Assembly (NCBI RefSeq): GCF_963576675.1
Contig: NC_088914.1
Span: forward strand, 14,859,001-14,923,000
Reading direction: 5' to 3'
From: Euphorbia lathyris
Lineage: Eukaryota; Streptophyta; Magnoliopsida; Malpighiales; Euphorbiaceae
Length of the DNA: 64,000 nucleotides
Shown: piece by piece, positions 1 through 9,615 of the stretch
How the letters are laid out: each line of letters begins with the position of its first letter
Position numbering within the stretch: the stretch's first letter is position 1
The notes under the pieces: model-generated
Told to the model about the DNA's origin: nothing
The model's input: only the letters and a program-made list of their open reading frames with translations
Databases searched by the model: none
Program-made: the position numbers and the translations under genes

Positions 1-1063
1 AGAGGCAAATTTACAGTTAAAACCGCCTATCAGCAGCTGTAGACTAATCGTTATGGGTCAGATGCAGGGGCAGGAATGAATGAAGTGAATTGGGAAGCAA
101 TCTGGTCCCTCCAAGTTCCTCCCAAGGTCAAGAATATGGTTTGGCGGATTCTCTCAGGGTGCCTTCCGACGCTGCAAGCGCTAAATAATAAGAGGGTTCC
201 GATTGCGAGTATGTGCCCTTTGTGTCAGTTGGAATCCGAAGACGATTTCCATGCTCTAGTGTCGTGTTACAAGGTTCGCTCGCTGTGGAATCTTACACGG
301 TTTCGTCGTGAATGCAGCAGCAGTAATTTCATGGAATTTTGGTCGAACATAGCTTTGGCCCATCCCGGTAATCTAGATACAGCAGCTATTCTTTGTTGGT
401 TTATTTGGCTGAACCGTAACAACTCTGTTTGGTCGAACAAAACATCTCCCCCGACCGAACTTCTAGCTTCGGCGTTGATGTTTCAGGATCGTTGGCGGGC
501 CGCGCAGCAAGGAAATTCTGGGCAGAGCAGGGCGGAGGTTGATAAACAGCAGCGATGGAATCACCCGCCTCCGGGGTCGCTCAAATTAAACATAGATGGA
601 GCCGTATTCTCTGATAGGGGCTATGCGGGTTTCGGTTTTGTGGTTCGGGATAGCCTAGGCAGGTTCGTTGCGGGTGGCCATGGAGGATTTCACTGTCGCC
701 TTGACCATTTCCTTGTCGAAGCAATCTCATGCAGGGAGGCGCTCAGTTGGCTTAAATCTACAGGTACACAAAACGTCATTGTAGAATCGGATTCTCAGTT
801 ACTAGTGTATGCTGTCCAGCGAGAAACTAGCGGCAATTCGGCTCTTGATCTAATTATCGAAGATTTCAAACTCCTGCTCAAGGATTTAGCCATCGTTTCC
901 TTCTCCTTTATTCGTAGAACAGCCAATATAGTGGCTCATTCGTTAGTTCGTGTAGTTACAGCTGCTACTGATAGGATGGTTTGGATTTCAATCCCTCCCC
1001 CCTGTATCTGTAATGCACTTGCATTTGATCAATAAAAGTATTCTTTCCATTGTCAAAAAAAAA
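1..1063 (+). mobile_element. 3' end of an L1-type LINE (non-LTR retrotransposon)
   Basis: The segment runs from the end of a reverse-transcriptase polyprotein through a zinc-binding (zf-RVT) region and RNase H to a 3' UTR with AATAAA near 1031 and a poly(A) tract at 1055-1063. This is the usual 3' structure of plant L1-like LINEs. The 5' part lies outside the window. The reading frame is already broken at 40-42 by TAG, so this copy cannot make the full protein. Confidence 0.85.
76..1035 (+). pseudogene. LINE ORF2 C-terminus: zf-RVT plus RNase H
   Basis: A 319-residue open segment forms the C-terminus of a LINE replication protein. Residues ~10-75 match the zf-RVT region (W-x-I-x-V-P-P-K-V-K start, CPLC near 47 and a later C). 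Residues ~165-290 form an RNase H fold: NIDGA (first Asp), EAISCREAL (Glu), ESDS (second Asp) and a late NIVAHSL segment. The same frame continues upstream of the first Met (FTVKTAYQQL-stop), so the ATG at 76 is only the first Met after a nonsense TAG at 40-42 and not a true start. The RNase H would remove the RNA strand during target-primed reverse transcription. The catalytic acidic residues look intact, but the protein cannot be full length. Confidence 0.8.
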
Positions 1064-1849
1064 GGGCGGACTGTTCCAATTATTTTGGTTACTTTGACTA
1101 ATAGTTCCATTTTATATTATTTTTAACGTTTAATTTGTATTATATGTTTTTTTTACAACAATTTGTATTATATGTTTAGTGATGTGTAAAAGGGTTTAAT
1201 TTTAATGTTTTGCAAAGTTCAGTGGTGAAAAGGTAGTTTTCTACAAATCCTATGACCGACCAGGCACCTTTTGTGATCGCCTGTAGCATGGCGCTACCGC
1301 CCAAACCCTTTTGTTATCGCCTAGAGGTAGGCGCTACCGTCCAAACTCCTGATCAAACCTCTCTTTTGTGACTGTCCATGCCCCTTTTATGACCGTCTAG
1401 AGCAGTTGATATCGCCTAGAGTTCCTTTGTCATCGCTCAGGGACTCAGTACGACTAGAGGCAGGCTGGAAGTGTGTGTGCGCACTCTCGAACTCAGAGTT
1501 TTGAAAATTCTTATTTTATTGGTCGTTTTATGTTCCACACTGGGTGTAGGGTAGACCACATGTCGTGTGAATTAGTATATTTTCAGGCAGAGAGTTTAAA
1601 CTGCGCTCGCACGTCGTGTGGCTGCTCCACATGCCGCGTGAGCGGCTTTTCCCTTAACTGCAAAAACAACATCCCTCACACATCGGGCAAAGTAAAATTT
1701 GTTGAACTTAATATTAACTTATATTATATGCTTTTTATTTATATAAAACTAAAAAATAATTTTTTTTATGGGCCAACGTCATTATGGAATTAGTATATTG
1801 CAACTAAGTATCCACACATAAATAAGCTCATACTTATTATATATATCGT
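1064..1849. other. Non-coding stretch with degenerate short repeats
   Basis: No gene is recognised. Between ~1250 and 1460 a loosely repeated ~30-base motif appears (variants of TTTTGTGATCGCC and TATCGCCTAGAG). A 106-codon open stretch at 1473-1793 has no recognisable domain and is probably chance. Confidence 0.5.
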
Positions 1850-1851
1850 AG

Positions 1852-1972
1852 ATCTATAAACTAAGGAAAAATTATAAAATTTGGTCAAATGGGAGACTCA
1901 TTTATATATTTAATCCATCTACTCAGCCTACTACATATCTAGACTATTTTTGTGTGACTTTCTCAAAATACC
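1852..1972 (+). repeat. Left terminal inverted repeat of the long-TIR element
   Basis: About 120 bp, imperfectly inverted at 4616-4738. The inner end is clear (TTCTCAAAATACCC on this side, TTTCCCGAAATACCC on the inverted side). The outer end fades into AT-rich DNA. Confidence 0.65.
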
Positions 1973-2384
1973 CTTACCCTTTCATCTTCCCCCTTCTCAT
2001 TTCCGGTTACGTGAACCCACTGCTCTTCCCCAAATGATTTCCAGACCTTTGATCTTCCTCCCTTTATTTAAATTGCATGAAATCTGTACCATTTCTCCAC
2101 ATCATAATGTATTTCTCTTCTTCCTCTCTCCATCTCTTGATTCTTCATCTTCCTAATCCTAGAAACGAAGCCATGATTCTTCATCTTCCTGTCCATGCTT
2201 GTTCCTTGGTTTCTTTCTTCTTGTGACCATCGAAGAAATGGTTATTCTACGTTATTTTCATCCATTTTCCAGTTTATCATATTGTTATTGTCGATTTTAA
2301 GGGTGAAAGGCGTGAAAAATGTAAGTATCTACTGTTTTCTCTGCGTTTTTCCAGAAAATCACTTGGCGTAGTTGATGATTTCAC

Positions 2385-2545
2385 GAAGATCTGCGATGAG
2401 AAAGAGCCTGAAACGTGACGATCTACTTAGAGGATCGATTATTTCGCGAGGTCTGCGAGTAGAAAAGTTCAAGATTTCACTCGTAGACTTCATGAAAGAT
2501 CGATAGACGACATAGATCGTCACGTTTCAGACCTCGCAGACTTCC
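2385..2545. repeat. Hairpin inside the long-TIR element
   Basis: CCTGAAACGTGACGATCT near 2408 is inverted as AGATCGTCACGTTTCAGA near 2513. CGAGGTCTGCGAG and the reversed CCTCGCAGAC lie in the same block, giving a stem-loop of ~125 bp with a ~85-base interior. Confidence 0.55.
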
Positions 2546-2598
2546 CGAAAGCATCGATTCACTAAGTAAAATCATCCTCTTTCCTACTGTTGTCCTAA

Positions 2599-3961
2599 AA
2601 TGTGAACACTAGCAAGTGCACTAGGTACAAGTAATAAAGTGATAAGTAAGATACCGTCTCCACGAGGATAGAACAAGTGAATATAATTACTTAAAAGGAT
2701 GAGCACAGTCAAGTTTAAAGAGTAACCGATCACTTAAATTGATGTGGTGTTGATTTGATAAAATAAAATGGTAAAGCAAGTTAAAAAGAAGTTTAATATC
2801 AGATTTGGGAAGAACAGGCAGACAACATGCACAAAAATGATAGTGAACAGGCACTTCGCTCATTGTTCATTAAGTAGAAACAGCTTTGGCTTAAGACATC
2901 TTTCACGAAAATCGGTTGAGTCAGATGTCCCTTGTTCCCAACGTTCTTTAAAAACAATTAAAATAAGTCTCCTTGAGATTAATATATCTTTAAGCCTTAA
3001 GAACAGGAAAGCATTTAATTTGAACAATTAAAACCCTTAACATATAATCAATTATGTCTCTGTTTCATGATTAAATGTGTTTAGTGAAAGTTCAGTTTTG
3101 CAAAGAGAGTCTCCTCGTAATTGCTCCACTAAGAAATAGGTTAGCTACTCCTATTTAACGCTAATTACTCACTGAACAGCCAAGCTAAGTATACTTAATG
3201 AATTTAGAGGGAAGTAAACCTGCTCCTTACCTATTCCTGAACAGCTGCATACCTGTTAATTAAATTACTTACTCATAATTAAATGAAGTAAGACAAAACT
3301 AATAAAGAAGAACAAACAATGCATTAAAAGAACAAGAAACAAAATTACACCCTAATGATTCAGATCTAAAATCTAAATGAATCAAAAACATAAAAGAAGG
3401 CTCTTTAAATAGCCTAAAAATCCAGCAGAAATCATTGTTCTAGATACATTAAAATATTGAAGATATAGTCTGCCAGACTGATCTGACAGACAGAGAGCAG
3501 TCTGCTGAACAGTCAGACAGCCCATGCTTTATTATTTTCTTCCACAATCATGGTTGTTCTGCAGCAAATTCAATTTCTCCTTCAGGAAGGATCTCTAATA
3601 AATCAGGGAAGAGTGATAATCCACATTTTTGGGTTCATCTTTCATCCGAACAGTTGTTCTCACTCATTCCTGGTTGTTCTTCTCCTTGTGCACATCATGA
3701 GCTCTTCCACTAAACAGGCAGTGACCCTTGAACAAGCAGAATATGTTTTTCTCCAAATACATCTTTGATCCTTGGTTCTCCATTTTGGTCTTTTTGTTCC
3801 TCCAAAATATCAATTTCACTCCAATTAAGCACAAGTGATCTACCAAGGTCCTCCTTCTTCAATCTATAGAAAAATCACTTAAAATTTCTATTAATAGCTT
3901 AATTATCCAATTAAATCATGAGAATTAAGGGGTAAAAATAAGTATAATATACACATATCAC
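2599..3961 (-). mobile_element. LTR-like insertion (solo LTR candidate) inside the long-TIR element
   Basis: Read on the minus strand, the block starts TGATATGTGTATATTATAC (near 3961) and ends near 2599 with ...CACTTGCTAGTGTTCACA, so it has TG...CA termini over ~1.36 kb. The lower end carries a motif (GCAAGTGCACTAGGTACAAG, then TAATAAAGTGATAAGT and CGTCTCC) that recurs at 58165 and, diverged, at 59565, which is the 3' edge of a gypsy LTR. No coding sequence is inside. I could not find a clean 5-bp duplication, so the ends and the solo-LTR reading are tentative. Confidence 0.45.
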
Positions 3962-4124
3962 CTGCACATTTACATTCGCATGCTTCACTAATCCTCATTT
4001 CGCGAAGCCAAATCGTCTTTTTTTTCTGCCTAACACGATTAATTTTTTCTGAAGGTGGTTAAATACATAACATCCCTTTCTAGAAGGCCGCGTACTGGGG
4101 TGCAGGGGAGATGACTTTCCTTCA

Positions 4125-4430
4125 TGTATGGGGAGAAATTTCCCTCAATATTGGTACATTCACTTTAAAATGATTTGTTAGGAGAGATTGTGCCAATCCT
4201 GGTGTGCACCATCGGAAACGTCCATTCCAAAAAGTCTGGACTTCCATTTATCATCCCAAAAAGTTTGGACTTCCAGTCCAGGGAGAAATTTCCGTCCAGC
4301 TTCGTCAGGTTCACTTTGTAGTGATTTGTTAGGAGATTATTGTGGCAATCTTATTGTAAATTTTGTTAATGTTATAATTTTAATGTTATTATGGCAATCT
4401 TGTTGTAAATTTTGATAATGTTATAATCCC
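4125..4430. repeat. Small local duplications
   Basis: GGGAGAAATTTCC followed by TTCACTTT and TGATTTGTTAGGAGA occurs twice, about 150 bp apart. Directly after, TGGCAATCTT-TTGTAAATTTTG-TAATGTTATAAT occurs twice in tandem (about 4343-4425). These are short unequal duplications inside the long-TIR element. Confidence 0.55.
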
Positions 4431-4615
4431 TTGTTGTTTGACCTTTTTTGTTATATACCACTTCGCGAATACTCTTAAAAACATGTCCATATTTCGCATA
4501 TGCGGATTAAAATCATCAACTAAACCAAACATTAGCTTCGCATACGTCGTGAAAGCATCGTTTCGCGAAGTCAGACGGGAGGGATACGGCCACGTCGTAC
4601 AATTACAAACATATT

Positions 4616-4738
4616 GAGGGTATTTCGGGAAAGTCACACAAAAATAGTCTAGATATGTAGTAGGTTGAGTAAATGAGTTAAATATGTAAATGAGTCTTCC
4701 ATTTGATCCAATTTTATAATTTTTCCATAAACTAGTTA
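4616..4738 (-). repeat. Right terminal inverted repeat of the long-TIR element
   Basis: Reverse complement of the left terminal repeat with scattered substitutions and roughly 85-90% identity by eye. Just inside it, several TTCGCGAA-type motifs recur (4440-4570). Confidence 0.65.
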
Positions 4739-4740
4739 GG

Positions 4741-5830
4741 TCACTTAACAGATAAATATATATGATAGCTCATAATTTACTATATATATATTATACACGT
4801 AAAGCCTATATTATGGATTTTAACCAACATTTTCTTATATTTTTCAAATAATTTACGTGTTAGTATATATATTACAATTCGAACTCAAAATCTCTAATTT
4901 AAATAAATTAAGACTTTTAACATAGAAGCTCACATCAATTGGTTCGTGGGGCCAATTTAGGACCCGTTTGTTTTATCTACTGTTTGCTGTTGGAAATAGC
5001 TGCTTTTCTAGAAAACAGAGATTTTCTGCTTTTATAGGCAAACAAAATATCTAACCAAACATCTAAAACTCTATTTTAAAGTGAAAAGGGATGAAGGAGC
5101 TTGAAAAAAAGAGCTACCAAACCCATTTAGTTATTAAAACTGATGGAGCCCTATATGTATAGAAAATATCATTTATATATATCCAAATGTGTAACTAGTT
5201 ATTGAAAAGAAAAGTGAAGCTGAATTTGGAAAGAATTAAATGTAGGATGAATATAAAAATTGAGAGTATAAATAAGTTGCTATTTATTACAATTCTTTTA
5301 AATGTTATGGTTTACTAATCATCATCAAACTCTTCTGTTCTATTGAAAACATATAACAATTTAGAACTCTCATTTAATTGGACTTGTCCCACATAGTTTT
5401 ATGAGACCAATAATATATTAAAGGCATTACATTTGTTTGGCTCACCAAATTAAAACTTCAAAAGTCCCTAAACTATCAACAAAAATTATTAATTGAATCA
5501 TCATTCTATCTTACAATCAGAAACAATGAATATTTGATATGAATTGTAATAATCTCTATATTGGTTCAAAATAGATTTAAAATAGATTTAGAGAAGAAGG
5601 TCTGAAATCGTTCAACCGAATGATATTCGGTGAGACTCCAATTGATGTTTTTGTTTAGAATGGAGACTTGATTGATGATTTGTTGTTAGTTCAAGGATCT
5701 GATTGATGATTTTAATAGTTTAAAGTCTTAATTGACTTTGACATCTTAGTTTAGGAAGCCAAATGGGTATTATGCCTATAATAAAAGAATAAAGTTTGAC
5801 AATAACGTTTTCGCTTAATTGTATATTTAA
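4741..5830. other. AT-rich non-coding DNA with an old hAT-like MITE remnant
   Basis: No gene is seen. At 4963 the text GGACCCGTTTGTTTTATCTAC-TGTTTGCTGTT resembles the ends of the MITEs at 5831 and 7448. The similarity continues weakly to ~5125 (CTACCAAACCCA), so this looks like a decayed relative. The rest is AT-rich without recognisable structure. Confidence 0.4.
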
Positions 5831-6192
5831 GGCCAGTTTGTTTCAGTTGTTCCTGTTTGCTGTTTGTTATTGCTGATAGACGGTAAATATTAGTTGTTTT
5901 TTCTGCAAAAAGCAATTGATTGCAATTTTACCAAACACTTTTTTGTCTCTTGTTTAGTTTTGAAATGCAAAAAGCAGTTCCGAAAAATGGAAACAAACGG
6001 GCACTTTGTTTCCATTTTTCGGAACTGCTTTTTACCTTTCAAGTCTAAACAGGAGACAAAAAGCGTTTGGTAAAAATTCGAAACAACTGCTTTTTAGATG
6101 AAAATCAACTAACATCTGATGCCTATGTCTGACAGCAAATAACTAACAGCAACAACAAACAACAAACAGGAGCAGCTGAAACAAACGGGTCC
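5831..6192. mobile_element. Near-palindromic foldback MITE, hAT-like
   Basis: The left arm (from GGCCAGTTTGTTTCAG) and right arm (ending CTGAAACAAACGGGTCC) are reverse complements along almost their whole length. The centre is near 6000, with GAAAAATGGAAACAAA facing TTTGTTTCCATTTTTC across about 7 bases. Ends of the GGSCC-GTTTGTTT type, full-length foldback structure and the lack of coding sequence fit an hAT-like MITE. The arms have small indels, so the symmetry is not exact. Confidence 0.7.
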
Positions 6193-6336
6193 TAATCTTA
6201 ACTTATAAAATAGTATAAATTTAACCATAGCGTTTTGAGTTCAATTTTAGCCGTACGTTAACAAAAATTTAGAAAAACCGGTTTGACTGTTATTTAATCA
6301 GGTATTCTAAACATCAATTATGTTCAAGATATTTAG

Positions 6337-7392
6337 AGGGTGTTTGTTTTAGCTTTTCGGAAGAGCGTTTAGCGTTTCACTCCAAACCGCTGGAAAAATA
6401 GCGTTTGGTTAGGTTTATATAACCGCAGCGTTTAGCGTTTTTTCTGAAATCTGCAGCGTTTTGGAGCGTTTCACGAAAAGCTCCTATTTGGAGCTTTTCA
6501 TAAACAGTTGTTTGTAGTTATTTGTTATTGACAGAATTATCCTTTTTATTTCCACAAAATATGTTTATTCTTTAATATTATTTATATTTCTACAAAATAA
6601 TTACCGAAAAAACAATGTTTTGTTGCGTTCAATAAATTTTTTATTTTTTATATAGATTATTTTTATTAGTTTGTGTAACACATTTTTTATTTTATAATAG
6701 GATAAGGTGCAAAAATACCCCTAACATTTATAGCTAGGAGCAATTTTACCTTTAACGTCTAAAATGGTGCAATTATACTCCTATTATTGGCAGCCAAAAT
6801 CAATTTTACCCCTGACATTCACAGGTTGGGTCAATTTGAGAAATAATTTATCAAACTGCATTCTTGATCATGAATATTGTCATCTACACTTTACATACCA
6901 TTTTATCATCGTTTGTAACAAATCACAAACATATGATTAGACATGAATTTTTTTTCAGAAAATAAAAAAAATATTGTCTTTTGTACGAGTTAGACAAAAA
7001 AAATTCAAATATTTCGCCGAATTTATAAATAATAATATTTGAAATTGATCCAACTTGTCAATGTTAGGGGTAAAATTGCTCTTAGCTGCTAGCGTTATGG
7101 GTAAAATTGCACCATTTTAAAGGTTAAGAGTAAAATTATTCCTAGTTGTAAACATTATAGGTATTTTTTCACATTTTTCCTTTTATAATTTTATCGTTGA
7201 TTAATTTAAAACATGTCCATTTTAGACATTTTAAATCCGAACAACAGCAGTTCAATATAATTTTACCAAACACTAGTAATTAAACAGCTAACAGCTTACT
7301 GCAACTGCAAACAGCTAACAGCTTACTGCAACTGCAAACAGCTAACAGCAACCGCAACAGCTATTAGCTAACAGCTGAACCAAACGGGCCCT
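6337..7392. mobile_element. hAT-like MITE carrying a second MITE inside it
   Basis: The left end AGGGTGTTTGTTTTAGC and right end GAACCAAACGGGCCCTT are inverted relatives. Just inside them come GCTTTTCG/GCGTTT-rich and CAGCTAACAGC-rich segments. The interior is interrupted by an independent foldback at 6691-7190. Confidence 0.55.
6691..7190. mobile_element. Nested foldback MITE
   Basis: The left end (ATAAGGTGCAAAAATACCCC, then GGAGCAATTTTACC and AATGGTGCAATTATAC) is inverted at the right (GGTAAAATTGCACCATT, then GGTATTTTTTCACATTTTTCC). The terminal repeats are ~150 bp long. It sits entirely inside the hAT-like MITE, so it inserted later. Confidence 0.6.
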
Positions 7393-7447
7393 TAATATGT
7401 TACTAACATAGTTACACAAAAAACCTATTAAAATACGAACAACTAAA

Positions 7448-7616
7448 GACCCGCTTGTTTCACATATTCTGTTTGCTGTTATTGGTATTCAGTAGATATT
7501 AGTTGATTTTTCACGTTAAAAGCAGTTGTTTCGAGTTTCTACCAAACACTCATTGTCTTCTGTTTAGACTTAAAAGATAAACAGTAATTTCGAAAAATTA
7601 AAACAAACGGACATAT
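7448..7616. mobile_element. Single arm of the 5831-type MITE
   Basis: The run from ACCCGCTTGTTTCAC to AAACAAACGG resembles one arm of the foldback at 5831 (GTTTGCTGTT, AGATATTAGTTGATTTTTC, CTACCAAACACTC, GTTTAGACTT). It is a half-length or deleted family member. Confidence 0.5.
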
Positions 7617-7873
7617 AAGTTAACCATAAATTTTTTTTTTGTCAAAGTGTCTAGATTGTTACTGATAATATAGTTATGAATAACTAACCAAAAAATTCAC
7701 GAAACTACTTTAATTCATCCATAAACGTATGGGTAAAATTGATCTTATCGGAAAACGTTACGATTATATTTACACAACTATTTTTTTGGTCCGTATGATT
7801 CACGGATTCATTTTAACATATAAATATAAAAAAAGTATAATCTAATAATTATAATTAATGATATAAAGGTGCT

Positions 7874-8382
7874 TGATGACCCGCGAGGCTAAACCGGGTC
7901 ATATTCATTACGCAGGCCCAGCCCATACTTAGACCTATGGTCTAAGATCGGATGAGACCCGAATAAAGGAAGCGGGCGCAGCGAGTAACCGCCCCGAATG
8001 GGACTCGAATAAGCGGAAACGGGTGAAGCGAGTAACCGCCCCGAATTCCTAAACGGAGCATCAAGACTCCCACTCAGAACCACGTTCGTTGCCATGAAAG
8101 CCACGAAAGGGACATGGCCTAAAAAGGGGGAACCGCCCTCAGAACGTGGCCCACTAAGGAGTAACCGCCCTCGGTGGTTACCTAAAAAACACCTATAAAA
8201 GGCCTTAAGAACGAGGGAAAAAGGTACGCTCACAATTTTCCCCGCAATACTATTGTCAAATTACCAACCTTCTTACAAAAACTGACTTGATCGTCAGAGA
8301 GTTTTCCCGGAGATCCTGTCTCCGATTCTGTTTTGCAGGTAACTCTGGCAGAGAATATCAAATCGGATCCGGCAAGTTATCA
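7874..8382 (+). repeat. 5' LTR of the outer element
   Basis: 509 bp, TG...CA ends. It includes a repeated GTAACCGCCC motif and a TATAAAA box at 8194-8200 in the expected U3 position. It differs from the 3' LTR at 11 sites, 10 of them transitions. Confidence 0.92.
8194..8200 (+). promoter_or_regulatory. TATA box of the outer 5' LTR
   Basis: TATAAAA in a GC-richer context, ~320 bp into the LTR. The same box is at 38190-38196 in the 3' LTR. It probably drives the genomic RNA of the outer element. Confidence 0.6.
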
Positions 8383-8383
8383 T

Positions 8384-8403
8384 TGGTGCGGTGATCGTGG
8401 ACC
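8384..8403 (+). promoter_or_regulatory. Primer-binding site of the outer element
   Basis: TGGTGCGGTGATCGTGGACC begins one base after the 5' LTR, where a tRNA primes minus-strand DNA synthesis. I cannot assign the tRNA with confidence. Confidence 0.5.
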
Positions 8404-8440
8404 TTTTTTACCAACATTTGGTTAAAGGTACGCGAAGAAC

Positions 8441-8939
8441 ATGTCAGAACCATCACGAACGACCGGCGTTACCACTAGATCAACCAATATGAACTCCAGG
8501 GGACCACGGATTGCGAATTCGCAACCTGCAAGTACACAGCCTGTGGTGCCTAGCTCATCGGGTCCTTCGGAACAATTGAGTCCCTTATTGGAAGTCCAAG
8601 TGCAAACTGAGATGGAAATGTCCAATAGTGATTTCGTGCAGATGGCAGGACAAGTCTTGGCTTCGAACATGAGCCAGGCGGCTGGAGATCGAATGATTAA
8701 TTTACTAACTGCCCTCGACGAACACAATACCGCCGTGGCGGCTGCTCCTCAAGAACCTGTGGTTATCTCAACACAATCACCGACTATCCCTGTCATATCG
8801 GCCCTCCCGCAGCCATCTCAGGCGCCAAATCAAGGCACTCTTCCGATACAGCAAGTGGAACCTTTTCCTCACAGACATTTGGAGTTGATGACTCCTGGGC
8901 GAGAGCACACATGGAACTTTGATCCTATAACGGGACAGC
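8441..8939 (+). CDS. gag: Outer element gag, N-terminal half (interrupted)
   Basis: This is the start of the outer polyprotein: 166 codons rich in Ser, Pro and Gln, with no cysteines of note, typical of the disordered N-terminus of Tat-lineage Gag. The frame runs straight to the Ogre-like insertion and would stop two bases into it (TAG at 8942-8944). The continuation is at 29590. Leaving out the inserted element and one copy of the ACAGC duplication, the two parts are in the same reading frame, so gag was open when the insertion happened. The Met at 8441 is the first ATG after the primer-binding site, which supports it as the start. Confidence 0.75.
8935..8939. repeat. Left target-site duplication of the Ogre-like element
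   Basis: ACAGC, identical to 29585-29589 at the other end of the inner element. Five bases is the expected size for Ty3/gypsy integrases. Confidence 0.9.
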
Positions 8940-9360
8940 TGTAGACACCGAGTCGGAGGACCTGTGATGAAAACCTGAAACAAGACGGTCGAAGCGATTG
9001 ATTCCGGAAGTTTTGAAAAATATATAGAGAATAATAAGCTGGGGAAAATTAACGGCACGGCGCGGGCACACAACGGCATCCCGCACGCGGACGACGATGG
9101 TCGAACGCCCGCTTTACGGCTCGAGACGTGCGCGCGGCGTCCGTCGGACGCACCGCGAGTGGCACGCTCTCGACGCCCGAGCAATGCCTGGGACCGCTGG
9201 CGGTGCGCGCCCTCGTGGGCCGTTGAGCACACGTGCCTGGCAGCGCAGAGCGCGCGTTCGGCGGCCGCGACGTGCGAGCGTCTAGCTGCGTAGAACGCGC
9301 GCTCGGCGGCCACGGAGTGCACGCGTCCGACGGTGCGGGGCACGCCCCGAGGGTCGCCGG

Positions 9361-9590
9361 GCGGGCACCCAACCGCGTCGGGCGAACGCCCAACGCATCG
9401 GGCGGACGCCCGACGAGGGTTGGGCGCGGGCGCCCAACCTCGCGTTGGGCGCTCGCCCAATGCCGTTGGGCGATCGCCCAACTCATGTTGGGCGGCCGCC
9501 CAACAAGGTTGGGCGGTAGCCCAACACTAGGTTGGGCGACCGCCCAACCACAATGGGCGACACCCAAATTTTTTTGGACGTCGCCCATTG
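9361..9590. repeat. Tandem 21-23-bp palindromes upstream of the LTR TATA box
   Basis: Roughly nine units of the form TTGGGCG-NN-CGCCCAAC plus 3-6 spacer bases follow one another at a 21-23-bp period and end about 20 bp before TATATAA. Each unit is self-complementary. The inner units (9447-9560) are best conserved and the outer ones drift. Confidence 0.85.
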
Positions 9591-9608
9591 TTCCGGGATC
9601 CGTTTCCC

Positions 9609-9615
9609 TATATAA
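9609..9615 (+). promoter_or_regulatory. TATA box of the Ogre-like 5' LTR
   Basis: TATATAA within CCCTATATAAGGGC, directly downstream of the palindrome array. The equivalent in the 3' LTR is 27254-27260. Confidence 0.75.

Larger units (their letters stand above)
1850..4740. mobile_element. Non-autonomous element with long terminal inverted repeats (Mutator-like)
   Basis: The sequence around 1852-1972 reappears as its reverse complement at about 4616-4738. Both contain CTACATATCTAGACTATTT followed by TGTGTGACTTTC. Terminal inverted repeats of ~120 bp are typical of Mutator-like elements. No transposase is visible inside, so the element is non-autonomous. The interior has recurring TTCGCGAAG-like motifs, a hairpin (2385-2545) and a later LTR-like insertion (2599-3961). 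I could not identify a target-site duplication, so the outer edges are approximate. Confidence 0.6.

Noticed and set aside
1473..2156. Open frames at 1473-1793 and 1950-2156
   Set aside because: Low-complexity composition, no domain, and the second overlaps a terminal inverted repeat.
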